From Ramlibacter aquaticus (GTDB taxonomy: Bacteria; Pseudomonadota; Gammaproteobacteria; Burkholderiales; Burkholderiaceae_C): 47,579 bases of DNA. The stretch lies in NCBI RefSeq assembly GCF_015159745.1, contig NZ_JADDOJ010000026.1:1-47579 (forward strand), in the 5' to 3' direction. The translations under genes and the position numbers were made by a program. Under the pieces are notes generated by a model, which saw nothing but the letters and a program-made list of their open reading frames with translations, was not told where the DNA came from and ran no database searches. Position 1 is the stretch's first letter; every line of letters begins with the position of its first letter. This document shows, piece after piece, positions 1 through 10,005 of this stretch.

Positions 1-378
1 GGCGGCGGCCGGGTAGTGCGGGAGCGGGTGCGGCGCACCCTGCACCGCGGCCGTGGCCTGCGCAGCGGGCATGGCCAGGGCAGGGGCATGGGCCACGGCC
101 CGGCCTGGCCCACCCGCGTCCCGCACATTGCCGGCCCCGTCGACCTCCAGCCATACCAGCTCCGACCCCACGGCCAGCATGCTGCCGGGCGTTCCCATCA
201 GCCCGGTGACGGTGCCGTTCACGGGCGAGGGGATCTCCACGGTCGCCTTGTCCGTCATCACATCGGCCAGCACCTGGTCCTCCTTCACGGCGTCGCCGGG
301 CTGCACATGCCAGGCGACCAGTTCGACCTCGGCGATGCCTTCGCCGATGTCGGGCGTTCGGATCACGTAGCTGCCCAT
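1..378 (-). CDS. bkdB: Branched-chain 2-oxoacid dehydrogenase E2 (dihydrolipoyl acyltransferase), N-terminal part
   Basis: This is the acyltransferase core subunit of a 2-oxoacid dehydrogenase complex, cut by the left edge, so only the first ~126 residues are present. The start at 378 gives MGSYVIRTPDIGEG, and a lipoyl domain fills about residues 1-78 with the lipoylated lysine in DKATVEIPSP (K44). After residue 80 the sequence turns Ala/Pro-rich, as expected for the flexible linker; the subunit-binding and catalytic domains lie outside the window. It starts 4 bases after the E1 beta stop codon on the same strand, which with the E1 subunit types points to the branched-chain rather than the pyruvate complex. 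The assignment to BCKDH rather than an acetoin dehydrogenase rests on the E1 neighbours. Confidence 0.9.
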   Translation of the reverse strand, partial: MGSYVIRTPDIGEGIAEVELVAWHVQPGDAVKEDQVLADVMTDKATVEIPSPVNGTVTGLMGTPGSMLAVGSELVWLEVDGAGNVRDAGGPGRAVAHAPALAMPAAQATAAVQGAPHPLPHYPAAA

Positions 379-381
379 GGC

Positions 382-1455
382 TCAGCCCTCCATCGCCTGC
401 CGCATGGCGCGACCCACGCGGTCCGGCCCGGGGAAGTAGTTCCATTCCTGCGCGTGCGGGTAGGGCGTGTCCCAGCCCGTGACGCGGGCGATGGGGGCCT
501 CCAGGTGGTAGAAGCAGTGCTCCTGCACCAGGGCCGCCAGCTCGGCGCCGAAGCCGCTGGTGCGGGTGGCCTCGTGCACGACCACGCAGCGCCCGGTCTT
601 CTTCACCGAGGTGACGATGGCCTCCAGGTCCAGGGGCCAGATGGAGCGCAGGTCGATGATCTCGGCGTCGATGCCGGTCTCGCGCGCGGCGGCTTCGGCC
701 ACCCAGACCATGGTGCCGTAGGTGAGCACCGTCAGCGCCTGGCCGGGCCGGAACACCGCGGCCTTCTCCAGCGGCACCGTGTAGTGGCCCTCGGGCACCC
801 GGCCCATGGCGTGCTGGCTCCAGGGCACCACCGGCCTGTCGTGGTGGCCGTCGAAGGGGCCGTTGTACAGGCGCTTGGGTTCCAGGAAGATGACCGGGTC
901 CTCGCATTCGATGGCGGCGATGAGCAGGCCCTTGGCGTCGTAGGGGTTGCTGGGCATCACCGTGCGCAGGCCGCAGACGTGGGTGAACAGCGCCTCCGGG
1001 CTCTGGCTGTGGGTCTGGCCGCCGTAGATGCCGCCGCCGCAGGGCATGCGGATGGTCAGGGGCGCGGTGAAGTCGCCGGCCGAGCGGTAGCGCAGCCGGG
1101 CCGCCTCCGACACGATCTGGTCCGATGCCGGGTAGAAGTAGTCGGCGAACTGGATCTCCACCACCGGCCGCAGGCCGTAGGCGGCCATGCCCACCGCGGC
1201 GCCCACGATGCCGCCCTCGGAGATGGGCGCGTCGAAGCAGCGCGAACTGCCGTACTTCTTCTGCAGGCCCTCGGTCACGCGGAACACGCCGCCGAAATAG
1301 CCCACGTCCTGGCCGAACACCACCACGCGGGGGTCGCGGCCCATCATCACGTCCATGGCCGAACGCAGGGCCTGGATCATGGTCATGGGCACCTGATGCG
1401 GCGTGTCGGCCTGCGCGTCGGCCCGCTCGCCGGTCCTGGGGGTCGTCACCAGCAT
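382..1455 (-). CDS. bkdA2: Branched-chain 2-oxoacid dehydrogenase E1 component, beta subunit
   Basis: Beta subunit (357 aa) of the thiamine-diphosphate-dependent E1 decarboxylase that acts on the 2-oxoacids of valine, leucine and isoleucine. The transketolase-type pyrimidine-binding domain covers about residues 20-195 (GQDVGYFGG, DAPISEGGIVG with the conserved Glu) and the C-terminal transketolase domain follows. The C-terminal TGWDTPYPH plus EWNYFPGPDRV stretch is characteristic of BkdA2-like proteins. An upstream extension of the frame exists but runs over the alpha gene, so I place the start at the ATG at 1455, one base past the alpha stop. Tight alpha-beta-E2 spacing indicates an operon and coupled translation. 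Confidence 0.93.
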   Translation of the reverse strand: MLVTTPRTGERADAQADTPHQVPMTMIQALRSAMDVMMGRDPRVVVFGQDVGYFGGVFRVTEGLQKKYGSSRCFDAPISEGGIVGAAVGMAAYGLRPVVEIQFADYFYPASDQIVSEAARLRYRSAGDFTAPLTIRMPCGGGIYGGQTHSQSPEALFTHVCGLRTVMPSNPYDAKGLLIAAIECEDPVIFLEPKRLYNGPFDGHHDRPVVPWSQHAMGRVPEGHYTVPLEKAAVFRPGQALTVLTYGTMVWVAEAAARETGIDAEIIDLRSIWPLDLEAIVTSVKKTGRCVVVHEATRTSGFGAELAALVQEHCFYHLEAPIARVTGWDTPYPHAQEWNYFPGPDRVGRAMRQAMEG

Positions 1456-1456
1456 C

Positions 1457-4460
<3,004 letters not shown>

Positions 4461-4608
4461 GCTGGTCGCGTTACGGCGGCCGGGTGCTGCTTTGTGGCCC
4501 CGGCGGCCGACGGCGGTCGGCGCGTTGCGTTCCCTGCTTGCATTGCGTCAGCTACATCCAGACGCGGGCGGCCGTGATCTCGCTGCGTTTCATGCCTGCA
4601 TGACCTCA

Positions 4609-4841
4609 GGCCCACCCGGCCCCGGCAGCCCTGTGCCGCGCCGACTGTGGCGGTCGGCACTTCGTGTCCGACTTCCCCTGCGATGCGCGGTCCAGGCCCT
4701 GCGGCGTAACTCGCTACGCGCCCGCCTGCGGCGACCGCTTCGCTCAGACAGACGCCGCAAGTCAGAGGACGAAGGGCCTGGCCCTGCGCTTCTCGGGCGC
4801 CCCACACGGCGCGGCACAGGGCAGCCGGGGCCGGGTGGGCC
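4609..4841. repeat. 35-bp near-perfect inverted repeat, arms 4609-4643 and 4807-4841
   Basis: The left arm begins GGCCCACCCGGCCCC and the right arm ends GGGGCCGGGTGGGCC; by my alignment 34 of 35 positions pair. The 163-bp interior contains a copy of the TGAGCG...GTAGCGAGTT core in minus orientation. Transcription through it would give a long, very stable stem. Confidence 0.8.
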
Positions 4842-4932
4842 CAACACGTGTGGGCGCGCAGCCGTTGAGCGCCAGCGTCAATTCATGCTCGGGTGATGCG
4901 GACGCTCCACGGCGGCGCGCCCAGATGGTGTT

Positions 4933-5182
4933 CTCGCCCCGCTGGCCGGCCTGTGGCGGGGGCGATTTGTGACGCGGCTGGAATTTGCGGCCTGGGGTCG
5001 GGAGCGCGGTCCGCAGGTCCGCGCGTCGTCTCATGCTCACGGCGCCTGTTTGAGCGGAGCGGTGGCGCAGCCAGCGCGTAGCGAGTTGCGCCGTGCCGGC
5101 CCCAGGCCGCAAATTCCAGCGGAGTCCGCGCAGCGGACCGCGGCAGTATGAGCCCCCGTCACAGGCCGGCCAGCGGGGCGAG
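4933..5182. repeat. Nested inverted repeat, outer arms 4933-4963/5152-5182, inner arms 4978-5001/5096-5119
   Basis: The outer arms share 30 of 31 positions (text CGCCCCGCTGGCCGG) and the inner arms 23 of 24 (text GGAATTTGCGGCCTGGGG). A smaller pair, CACGGCGC at 5038-5045 with GCGCCGTG at 5088-5095, sits in the centre, so the whole 250 bp can fold as one long imperfect hairpin with a plus-orientation copy of the repeat core at its tip. Confidence 0.78.
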
Positions 5183-5248
5183 CGCGAGGTCGAAGAGCAA
5201 AGCGTGACGCCAGCCAGAACCACCAAAACGAGCGCGAGGTCGATGAGC
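5179..5248. repeat. 20-bp direct repeat, copies 5179-5198 and 5229-5248
   Basis: CGAGCGCGAGGTCGAAGAGC recurs 50 bp later with one substitution (A to T). The unit resembles the GAGCGMRGWG intergenic element and lies at the RidA-proximal edge of the repeat region. Confidence 0.7.
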
Positions 5249-5343
5249 GGAGCCCGACGAGCCGAGACTGCGATGCGTCCGCGAGGAGGGCTGAAGAGTG
5301 ACGTCGCGCAGAAGATGCGGCGCGACGCAACGCTCCTCCGGCC

Positions 5344-5796
5344 TCAGACCTCCGCGACCAGCTCGATCTCCACGCAGGCACCCAGCGGGATCTGCGCCAC
5401 GCCGAAGGCACTGCGCGCGTGGGCGCCCTTGTCGCCGAACACCTCGCCGAACAGCTCGCTCGCGCCGTTCGTCACCAGGTGTTGCTCGGTGAAGTCCGGG
5501 CTGGAGTTGACCAGGCTCATCACCTTCACGATGCGCTTGACCTGGTTCAGGTCGCCCACCGCCGCGTGCAGCGTGCCCATCAGGTCGATCGCGATCTGGC
5601 GCGCGGCCTGCTTGGCTTCCTCGGTCCCCATGGTGCGGCCGAGCTGGCCCACCCAGGGCTTGCCGTCCTTGCGCGCGATGTGGCCCGAGATGAAGACGAG
5701 GTTGCCGGTGCGCACGAAAGGCACGTAGGCCGCCGCGGGCGTGGCCACCGGGGGCAGGGTGATGTTCAGCTCTTTCAGCTTGTCGTAGACGCTCAT
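5344..5796 (-). CDS. RidA/YjgF/YER057c/UK114-family protein
   Basis: A 150-aa member of the RidA superfamily, small trimeric proteins of which some deaminate reactive enamine/imine intermediates formed by PLP enzymes. The N-terminal MSVYDKLKELNITLPP and the RTGNLVFISGH stretch fit the longer RidA subfamily (about 150 aa rather than the 128 aa of RidA proper). The arginine of HARSAFGVAQIPLGA (R128) corresponds to the catalytic Arg of the family, so imine deaminase activity is possible. The start at 5796 has a GGAG ribosome site; a longer frame to 5823 lacks one. Monocistronic, with the transglutaminase genes upstream on the same strand but 82 bp away. Confidence 0.88.
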   Translation of the reverse strand: MSVYDKLKELNITLPPVATPAAAYVPFVRTGNLVFISGHIARKDGKPWVGQLGRTMGTEEAKQAARQIAIDLMGTLHAAVGDLNQVKRIVKVMSLVNSSPDFTEQHLVTNGASELFGEVFGDKGAHARSAFGVAQIPLGACVEIELVAEV

Positions 5797-5878
5797 GGCG
5801 CTCTCCTGGGTTCTGGCGTTCAAAGCGCGATTGTAGGAAGGGCCGAGGCCCTGTACGCCGCAACGCGGCCGCCCGCGC

Positions 5879-6760
5879 TCAGCCGGCCGGGCTCACCGTC
5901 ACGGCCACGCTGAGGCTGTGGTTGGCGCCGCCGTGCAGCACACCGCGCACCGGCGACACGTCGGAATAGTCGCGGCCGGTGGCCAGCACGACGTAGTCCT
6001 CGCCCGGCGCGCGGCGGTTGGTCGGGTCCAGCGCGGTCCATTGCCCCGGCCCCTCGGCCCCGGGCAGGTACACCGAGACCCAGGCGTGCGAGGCGTCCGC
6101 GCCCACCAGCCGCGGCTGCCCCGGGGGCGGCTCCGTCAGCAGGTAGCCGCTGACGTAGCGCGCCGGCAGCCCCAGGCTGCGCAGGCAGCCGATCATCACG
6201 TGGGCGAAATCCTGGCAGACGCCCTTGCGCAGCTGCAGGGCCTCCAGCGCGGGCGTGCCCGCGTCGGTGGCCGCCGGCACGTACTCGAACTCGTCATGCA
6301 CGCGCTGCATCAGGTGCGTGGCGGCCTCCAGCAGGCCGCGCCCGGGGGGGAAGCTGGGCAGCGCGTAGGCCATGAAGTCGGCATGGCGCGGCACGTAGGG
6401 CGATGCGAACGCGAATTCGGTCGCCGGGTCGTAGCGGCTGGCCCGGTGGTAGCGCAGCCGCTCGCGCGCGTCCTCCCAGGCCATCTCATGGTCGGGCTGC
6501 GCGGCCGCGCGCGTCTCCACCACGCTGCGCGCGACCACGCACAGCGACTCGTGCGGCGAGGGCAGCGAAAAGAAGGTCCGCAGGTTGCCGAACACATCCG
6601 TCGATTCGCTCCGCTGCGCAGGCTCGGGCGAGATCTCCAGGCTGTGGCGCAGCAGCGCCTGCTGGCCGCCGTCCGCGGGCCGCAGGTGCGCGATGTGCTG
6701 CGCGCTGCGCACCGCAGGTGCGTAGTCGTAGCGGGTTTCGTGGACCAGCTGCAGCCGCAT
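5879..6760 (-). CDS. Transglutaminase-like cysteine protease-fold protein with N-terminal beta domain
   Basis: A 293-aa protein of the bacterial transglutaminase/protease-like family. The N-terminal beta domain (about residues 1-80, MRLQLVHETRYDYAPAV) is typical of the family linked to circularly permuted ATP-grasp genes. The catalytic triad is visible: C182 in RKGVCQDFAH, H225 in DASHAWVSVY and D245 in ALDPTN. No signal peptide, so probably cytoplasmic. It starts 4 bases after the ATP-grasp/alpha-E fusion stop, so the two are surely cotranscribed. In the comparative-genomics literature such enzymes are predicted to hydrolyse or cross-link peptide amide bonds made by the partner ligases; that chemistry is predicted, not shown. 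Confidence 0.9.
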   Translation of the reverse strand: MRLQLVHETRYDYAPAVRSAQHIAHLRPADGGQQALLRHSLEISPEPAQRSESTDVFGNLRTFFSLPSPHESLCVVARSVVETRAAAQPDHEMAWEDARERLRYHRASRYDPATEFAFASPYVPRHADFMAYALPSFPPGRGLLEAATHLMQRVHDEFEYVPAATDAGTPALEALQLRKGVCQDFAHVMIGCLRSLGLPARYVSGYLLTEPPPGQPRLVGADASHAWVSVYLPGAEGPGQWTALDPTNRRAPGEDYVVLATGRDYSDVSPVRGVLHGGANHSLSVAVTVSPAG

Positions 6761-6764
6761 CGCT

Positions 6765-9353
6765 TCAGGCGCCCACGCTGTGGCGGTCCAGCGCGTGCTC
6801 GAAATAACGCGCCGCCAGCGCGTCCGACAGGTGGAAGGCCGCACCGGCACAGGACTGCAGCAGGGCGAGCAGCGCGCGCGGCTGGCCGGCCGCGTCGCGC
6901 GTGGCCAGCAGCTCCAGGCTCCAGGCGGCCGGATCGGGCAGGGCCTGCGCGATCGCTGGCAGCTCGCCGCCGGCGCTGCCCGCCAGCCGGGCCAGCCGCC
7001 CGCGCAGGGTCTGCGTCACCCAACCCAGCGAGCGCGGGTTGTCGCGGTCGATCACCAGCAGGTCCAGCAGGGGCGGCAGGTCGTGGCGGCGCTGGTAGTG
7101 GGCGTGGAAGGTGATGGTGCTGTCGAACAGGGCGAGCAGCGCCTCGTAGCCGTCGCCGTCCTGCACCGCACCGGTCTCGAAGGCCATGCCCATGGCGTCC
7201 GCCAGGAAGCCCAGGCGCTCCAGGTGGCGGCCGATGGAGAGCAGGCGCCAGCCGTCGTCCCGGGTCATGCGGTCGGTCTGGGCGCCGGTCATCGCGGCGG
7301 TGGCCACCGAGAGCGATTCCAGCAGGCGTATCGCCTCCAGCGAAGCCTGCTCGCCACGGCCGGGCAGGGCCTGGCAGCCGAGGCGGAAGTCCTCCTCGGC
7401 CTGCACCAGCAGGTTCCACTGCTCCTGCGACAGCCGCTCTCGCACCGCGGAGGCCGCGCCGCGCAGCGCCGCCAGGTTGAAGCCCACGCTGCTGGCGTTG
7501 CGGCTGTCGCCCAGGGCGGCGACCAGCGAGCGCTCGAAGACGCGGCGCGCCTGCGTGGCGACGGGCACGGCGGGCAGCACCAGGCCGTTGCGCTGGGCCA
7601 GCGCTCCCAGCCAGGCGATCAGGCGCTGGGAGCTCTGGTCCTCGCCGTTCAGGCTTTCCAGCACCAGCCGCGCGAGGCGGGCCGTGTTCTCGGTGCGCTC
7701 GGTGTAGCGGCCCAGCCAGAACAGGTTCTCGGCCGCGCGGCTGGTCGTGGTCCGGCTGCGGTGGCGGACGTCGGCCGCGGGCTGGTCCGACACCAGCAGG
7801 GTGCTCTGGTCCACCTCGCCCTCGGTCATGACCCAGGTGTCGGCGCTGCTGCCGCCGCGCTGCATGGAGGCGATGTCCAGCGTGGTGCCGGCGATGCGGG
7901 TGAGCCCGCCGGGCAGCACCCGCCAGGCGCCCGGCCCGTCGGAGACCGCGAACACACGCAGCATCATGGAGCGCGGCAGGATGCGGTTGCCGTCGGGCGC
8001 CCGCTTCCAGGTCGGCATCTGCGACAGCGGCAGGTAGGCCTGCACGGTGTGGTCCTCGGGGGCGCGCAGGATGCGGCCGGCCCACTCGTCCAGCCCGCGC
8101 CGGCCCAGCTGCTTGCCCAGCACCGCGCCGGCGTTGCCGTAGGTGGGCTTGACCACGCTGCCCGAGAGCTGCGGCAGCACCGCCTCCAGGGCGGCGCGCT
8201 CGCCGCACCACCAGGTCGGCACCGAGGGCAGGGCCAGCGGCTCGCCCAGCAGGTGGCGCGAGAGCGCGGGCAGGAAACCGAGGATGGCCGTGGACTCCAG
8301 CAAGGCCGAGCCCGGCGCGTTGGCCACCAGCACGTTGCCGGCGCGTATCGCCTGCAGCAGGCCGGGCACGCCCAGCTGGGAATCGGCGCGCAGCTCCAGC
8401 GGGTCCAGGAACTCGTCGTCCAGCCGCTTGAGCAGGCCGTGCACGCGTTCCAGGCCGGTCAGGGTCTTCAGGTAGAGGCGGTCGCCGCGCACGGTGAGGT
8501 CGCTGCCCTCGACCAGCGTAAGGCCCAGGTACCGCGCCAGGTAGGCGTGCTCGAAGTAGGTCTCGTTGTAGGGGCCGGGCGTGAGCAGCGCGATGCGCGG
8601 CTCCTCGCCGCCGGCGGGGCAATGGGCACGCAGCGAGTCGATGAGCGCGCGGTAGGTGCCGGCCAGCCGCTGCACCTGCAGGCCCCGGAAGGCCTCGGGG
8701 AACAGGCGGGAGATCAGGAGGCGGTTCTCCAGCAGGTAGCCCAGGCCCGAGGGGGCCTGGGTGCGCTGCGACACCACCCACCAGCCGCCCTGCGCGTCGC
8801 GCGCGAGGTCGAAGGCCGCGATGTGCAGCCAGGTGCCGCCGGCGGGCTGCACGCCGTGCATGGACCGCAGGTACCCGGGGTGGCCCTGCACCAGCGCGGG
8901 AGGCAACAGGTTGGACTGTAGCAACTCGCGCGGGCCGTAGACGTCGGCCAGCACGCGGTCCAGCAGCTTCATGCGCTGGAGCACGCCGGTTTCGATGCGC
9001 GCCCAGCTCGCGGGCTCGACCAGCAGGGGAAACAGGTCCAGCGACCACGGCCGCTGCGGTCCGTGCGTGTCGGCGTAGACGTTGTAGGTGATGCCGTTGT
9101 CGCGCACCTGGCGTTCCAGGTTGGCGGTGCGGCGGTCCAGGTCGGCGAAGCCGCCCGGCCCCATCTGCTCGAAGAAACGCTGCCAGGGGGCGCACACCGG
9201 GCCCTGGGCGCCGGGGCCAGCCGACAGGCGAGCGCGCAACTCGTCGAAATGGCCGGCCGTGGCCGCGGGCGCCAGGGCGGCAGCCAGCGCCGACGGCGAG
9301 GCCTCCGCATCGCGGCCGAACAGCGAATCTTCCGTGGCGTCGGGCTTGTCCAA
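6765..9353 (-). CDS. Circularly permuted ATP-grasp ligase fused to an alpha-E domain
   Basis: An 862-aa two-domain protein. About residues 60-515 are the circularly permuted ATP-grasp type 2 domain (DUF404/407; motifs DNGITYNVYAD, LTPGPYNETYFEHAYLAR, GSVVKPTYGNAGAVLGK, PGGLTRIAG). About 535-855 are an alpha-E domain (DUF403), opening AAENLFWLGRYTERTENTARL. Elsewhere these are usually separate neighbouring genes, as they are at 16191-18744 in this same window. Predicted role: ATP-dependent formation of an amide bond on a peptide or small-molecule substrate, with alpha-E as an uncharacterised helical partner. The only start I find before the domain is a TTG (9353) with no clear Shine-Dalgarno; the next in-frame ATG (about residue 64) falls inside the domain. 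Confidence 0.9.
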   Translation of the reverse strand: MDKPDATEDSLFGRDAEASPSALAAALAPAATAGHFDELRARLSAGPGAQGPVCAPWQRFFEQMGPGGFADLDRRTANLERQVRDNGITYNVYADTHGPQRPWSLDLFPLLVEPASWARIETGVLQRMKLLDRVLADVYGPRELLQSNLLPPALVQGHPGYLRSMHGVQPAGGTWLHIAAFDLARDAQGGWWVVSQRTQAPSGLGYLLENRLLISRLFPEAFRGLQVQRLAGTYRALIDSLRAHCPAGGEEPRIALLTPGPYNETYFEHAYLARYLGLTLVEGSDLTVRGDRLYLKTLTGLERVHGLLKRLDDEFLDPLELRADSQLGVPGLLQAIRAGNVLVANAPGSALLESTAILGFLPALSRHLLGEPLALPSVPTWWCGERAALEAVLPQLSGSVVKPTYGNAGAVLGKQLGRRGLDEWAGRILRAPEDHTVQAYLPLSQMPTWKRAPDGNRILPRSMMLRVFAVSDGPGAWRVLPGGLTRIAGTTLDIASMQRGGSSADTWVMTEGEVDQSTLLVSDQPAADVRHRSRTTTSRAAENLFWLGRYTERTENTARLARLVLESLNGEDQSSQRLIAWLGALAQRNGLVLPAVPVATQARRVFERSLVAALGDSRNASSVGFNLAALRGAASAVRERLSQEQWNLLVQAEEDFRLGCQALPGRGEQASLEAIRLLESLSVATAAMTGAQTDRMTRDDGWRLLSIGRHLERLGFLADAMGMAFETGAVQDGDGYEALLALFDSTITFHAHYQRRHDLPPLLDLLVIDRDNPRSLGWVTQTLRGRLARLAGSAGGELPAIAQALPDPAAWSLELLATRDAAGQPRALLALLQSCAGAAFHLSDALAARYFEHALDRHSVGA

Positions 9354-9533
9354 GTCGCAGATTCTTACATCGAAGCGCGGGCGGGGCTGCGCGCCGCCCG
9401 CGGCAGGGCCCGGGCTGCCCAGTCGGACCGCCGTGCGCGCTGCCGGCGCACAGCACCCGGCAGGCGGTTCCTACAGGACTGCCGTGCCGCCCGGGCCAAG
9501 CTACGGCGCATCAGACACAACGGGAGATCACTG

Positions 9534-9836
9534 ATGCGACACACCCTTGGCATCGCCGGCGCGCTGGCCGTCGCCGGCCTCGTCGGCCTCACGGGTTGCG
9601 ACGTGCGCAAGACACAGGAGGGGCATGTGCAGGCGCCCAAGTACGAGGTCGAGAAGAAGCAGTCCGGCGAGGTGCAACTGCCCAAGTACGACGTCACCGC
9701 GCCCGACGTGAAGGTCGGCAGCACGCAGAAGGAAGTGACCGTGCCCAAGGTCGAGACCGAGAAGAAGACCATCGACGTCCCCTCGGTGGACATCACCACG
9801 GCGCGCGACAAGGAAAAGCAGAAGCAGGGCGGCTGA
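9534..9836 (+). CDS. Small Lys/Glu-rich lipoprotein with imperfect internal repeats
   Basis: A 100-aa protein I cannot assign to a named family. It opens with a lipoprotein signal (MRHTLGIAGALAVAGLVGL) and lipobox LTGC, so the mature chain starts at Cys22. The rest is an imperfect repeat of alternating charged and beta-type units (VQAPKYEVEKK, VQLPKYDVTAPDVKV, VTVPKVETEKK, IDVPSVDI) ending in DKEKQKQGG, rich in Lys, Glu and Gln. Ribosome site GGGAGA lies about 8 bases before the ATG. It sits alone on the plus strand between the ATP-grasp/alpha-E fusion and the transglutaminase-DUF2126 gene and has its own intrinsic terminator. A role as substrate or envelope partner of those enzymes is a guess from position and Lys/Gln content only. 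Confidence 0.8.
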   Translation: MRHTLGIAGALAVAGLVGLTGCDVRKTQEGHVQAPKYEVEKKQSGEVQLPKYDVTAPDVKVGSTQKEVTVPKVETEKKTIDVPSVDITTARDKEKQKQGG

Positions 9837-9977
9837 GGCCCGGCCAAGCCCGCCCGGGGCGGGCCTGTCAAGGCCCGCCGCAGCAAGAATTGCCGCCTGC
9901 CCGCGAAACAGGCAGGACAGCCGGAACCCGCGTGGATGCTCGCTGTGCGCGCGGCGTCCCCGGCTGCCCAACAGGGT

Positions 9978-10005
9978 TATCCACAGCGCCGGTGGATATT
10001 TTTTT
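9978..10005 (+). terminator. Rho-independent terminator of the lipoprotein gene
   Basis: TATCCAC (9978-9984) pairs with GTGGATA (9992-9998) around a 7-base loop and is followed directly by seven T's (9999-10005). It ends plus-strand transcripts just before the convergent stop codon at 10005. A GC-rich hairpin without T's (9848-9864) lies nearer the gene. Confidence 0.7.

Larger units (their letters stand above)
4461..5343. repeat. Gene-free 883-bp region built of nested inverted and direct repeats
   Basis: No frame here looks like a protein. The stretch holds several repeat pairs: a 35-bp inverted pair (4609-4643 / 4807-4841), a 31-bp pair (4933-4963 / 5152-5182), a 24-bp pair (4978-5001 / 5096-5119), a shared degenerate core (4697-4752, minus orientation; 5045-5098, plus) and a 20-bp direct pair (5179-5198 / 5229-5248). 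The recurring text TGAGCGRAGCGGT and GCGTAGCGAGTT resembles intergenic repeat families I associate with Comamonadaceae. It separates the bkd/ligase genes from the RidA gene and may serve both as terminator and as recombination substrate. No function is claimed. Confidence 0.75.

Noticed and set aside
4492..5226. Short open frames of 60-154 codons in the repeat region
   Set aside because: They run across the arms of inverted repeats on both strands, lack ribosome sites and resemble no protein; the region is better explained as intergenic repeats.
6780..8921. 713-codon plus-strand open frame
   Set aside because: Antisense to the ATP-grasp/alpha-E fusion; Gln/Ala/Arg-rich low-complexity shadow.
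9977..9985. Perfect DnaA box TTATCCACA, possible replication-related site
   Set aside because: It is a single copy and forms the left arm of an intrinsic terminator hairpin (9978-10005); there is no cluster of boxes, AT-rich element, dnaA or gidA gene nearby, so no origin.
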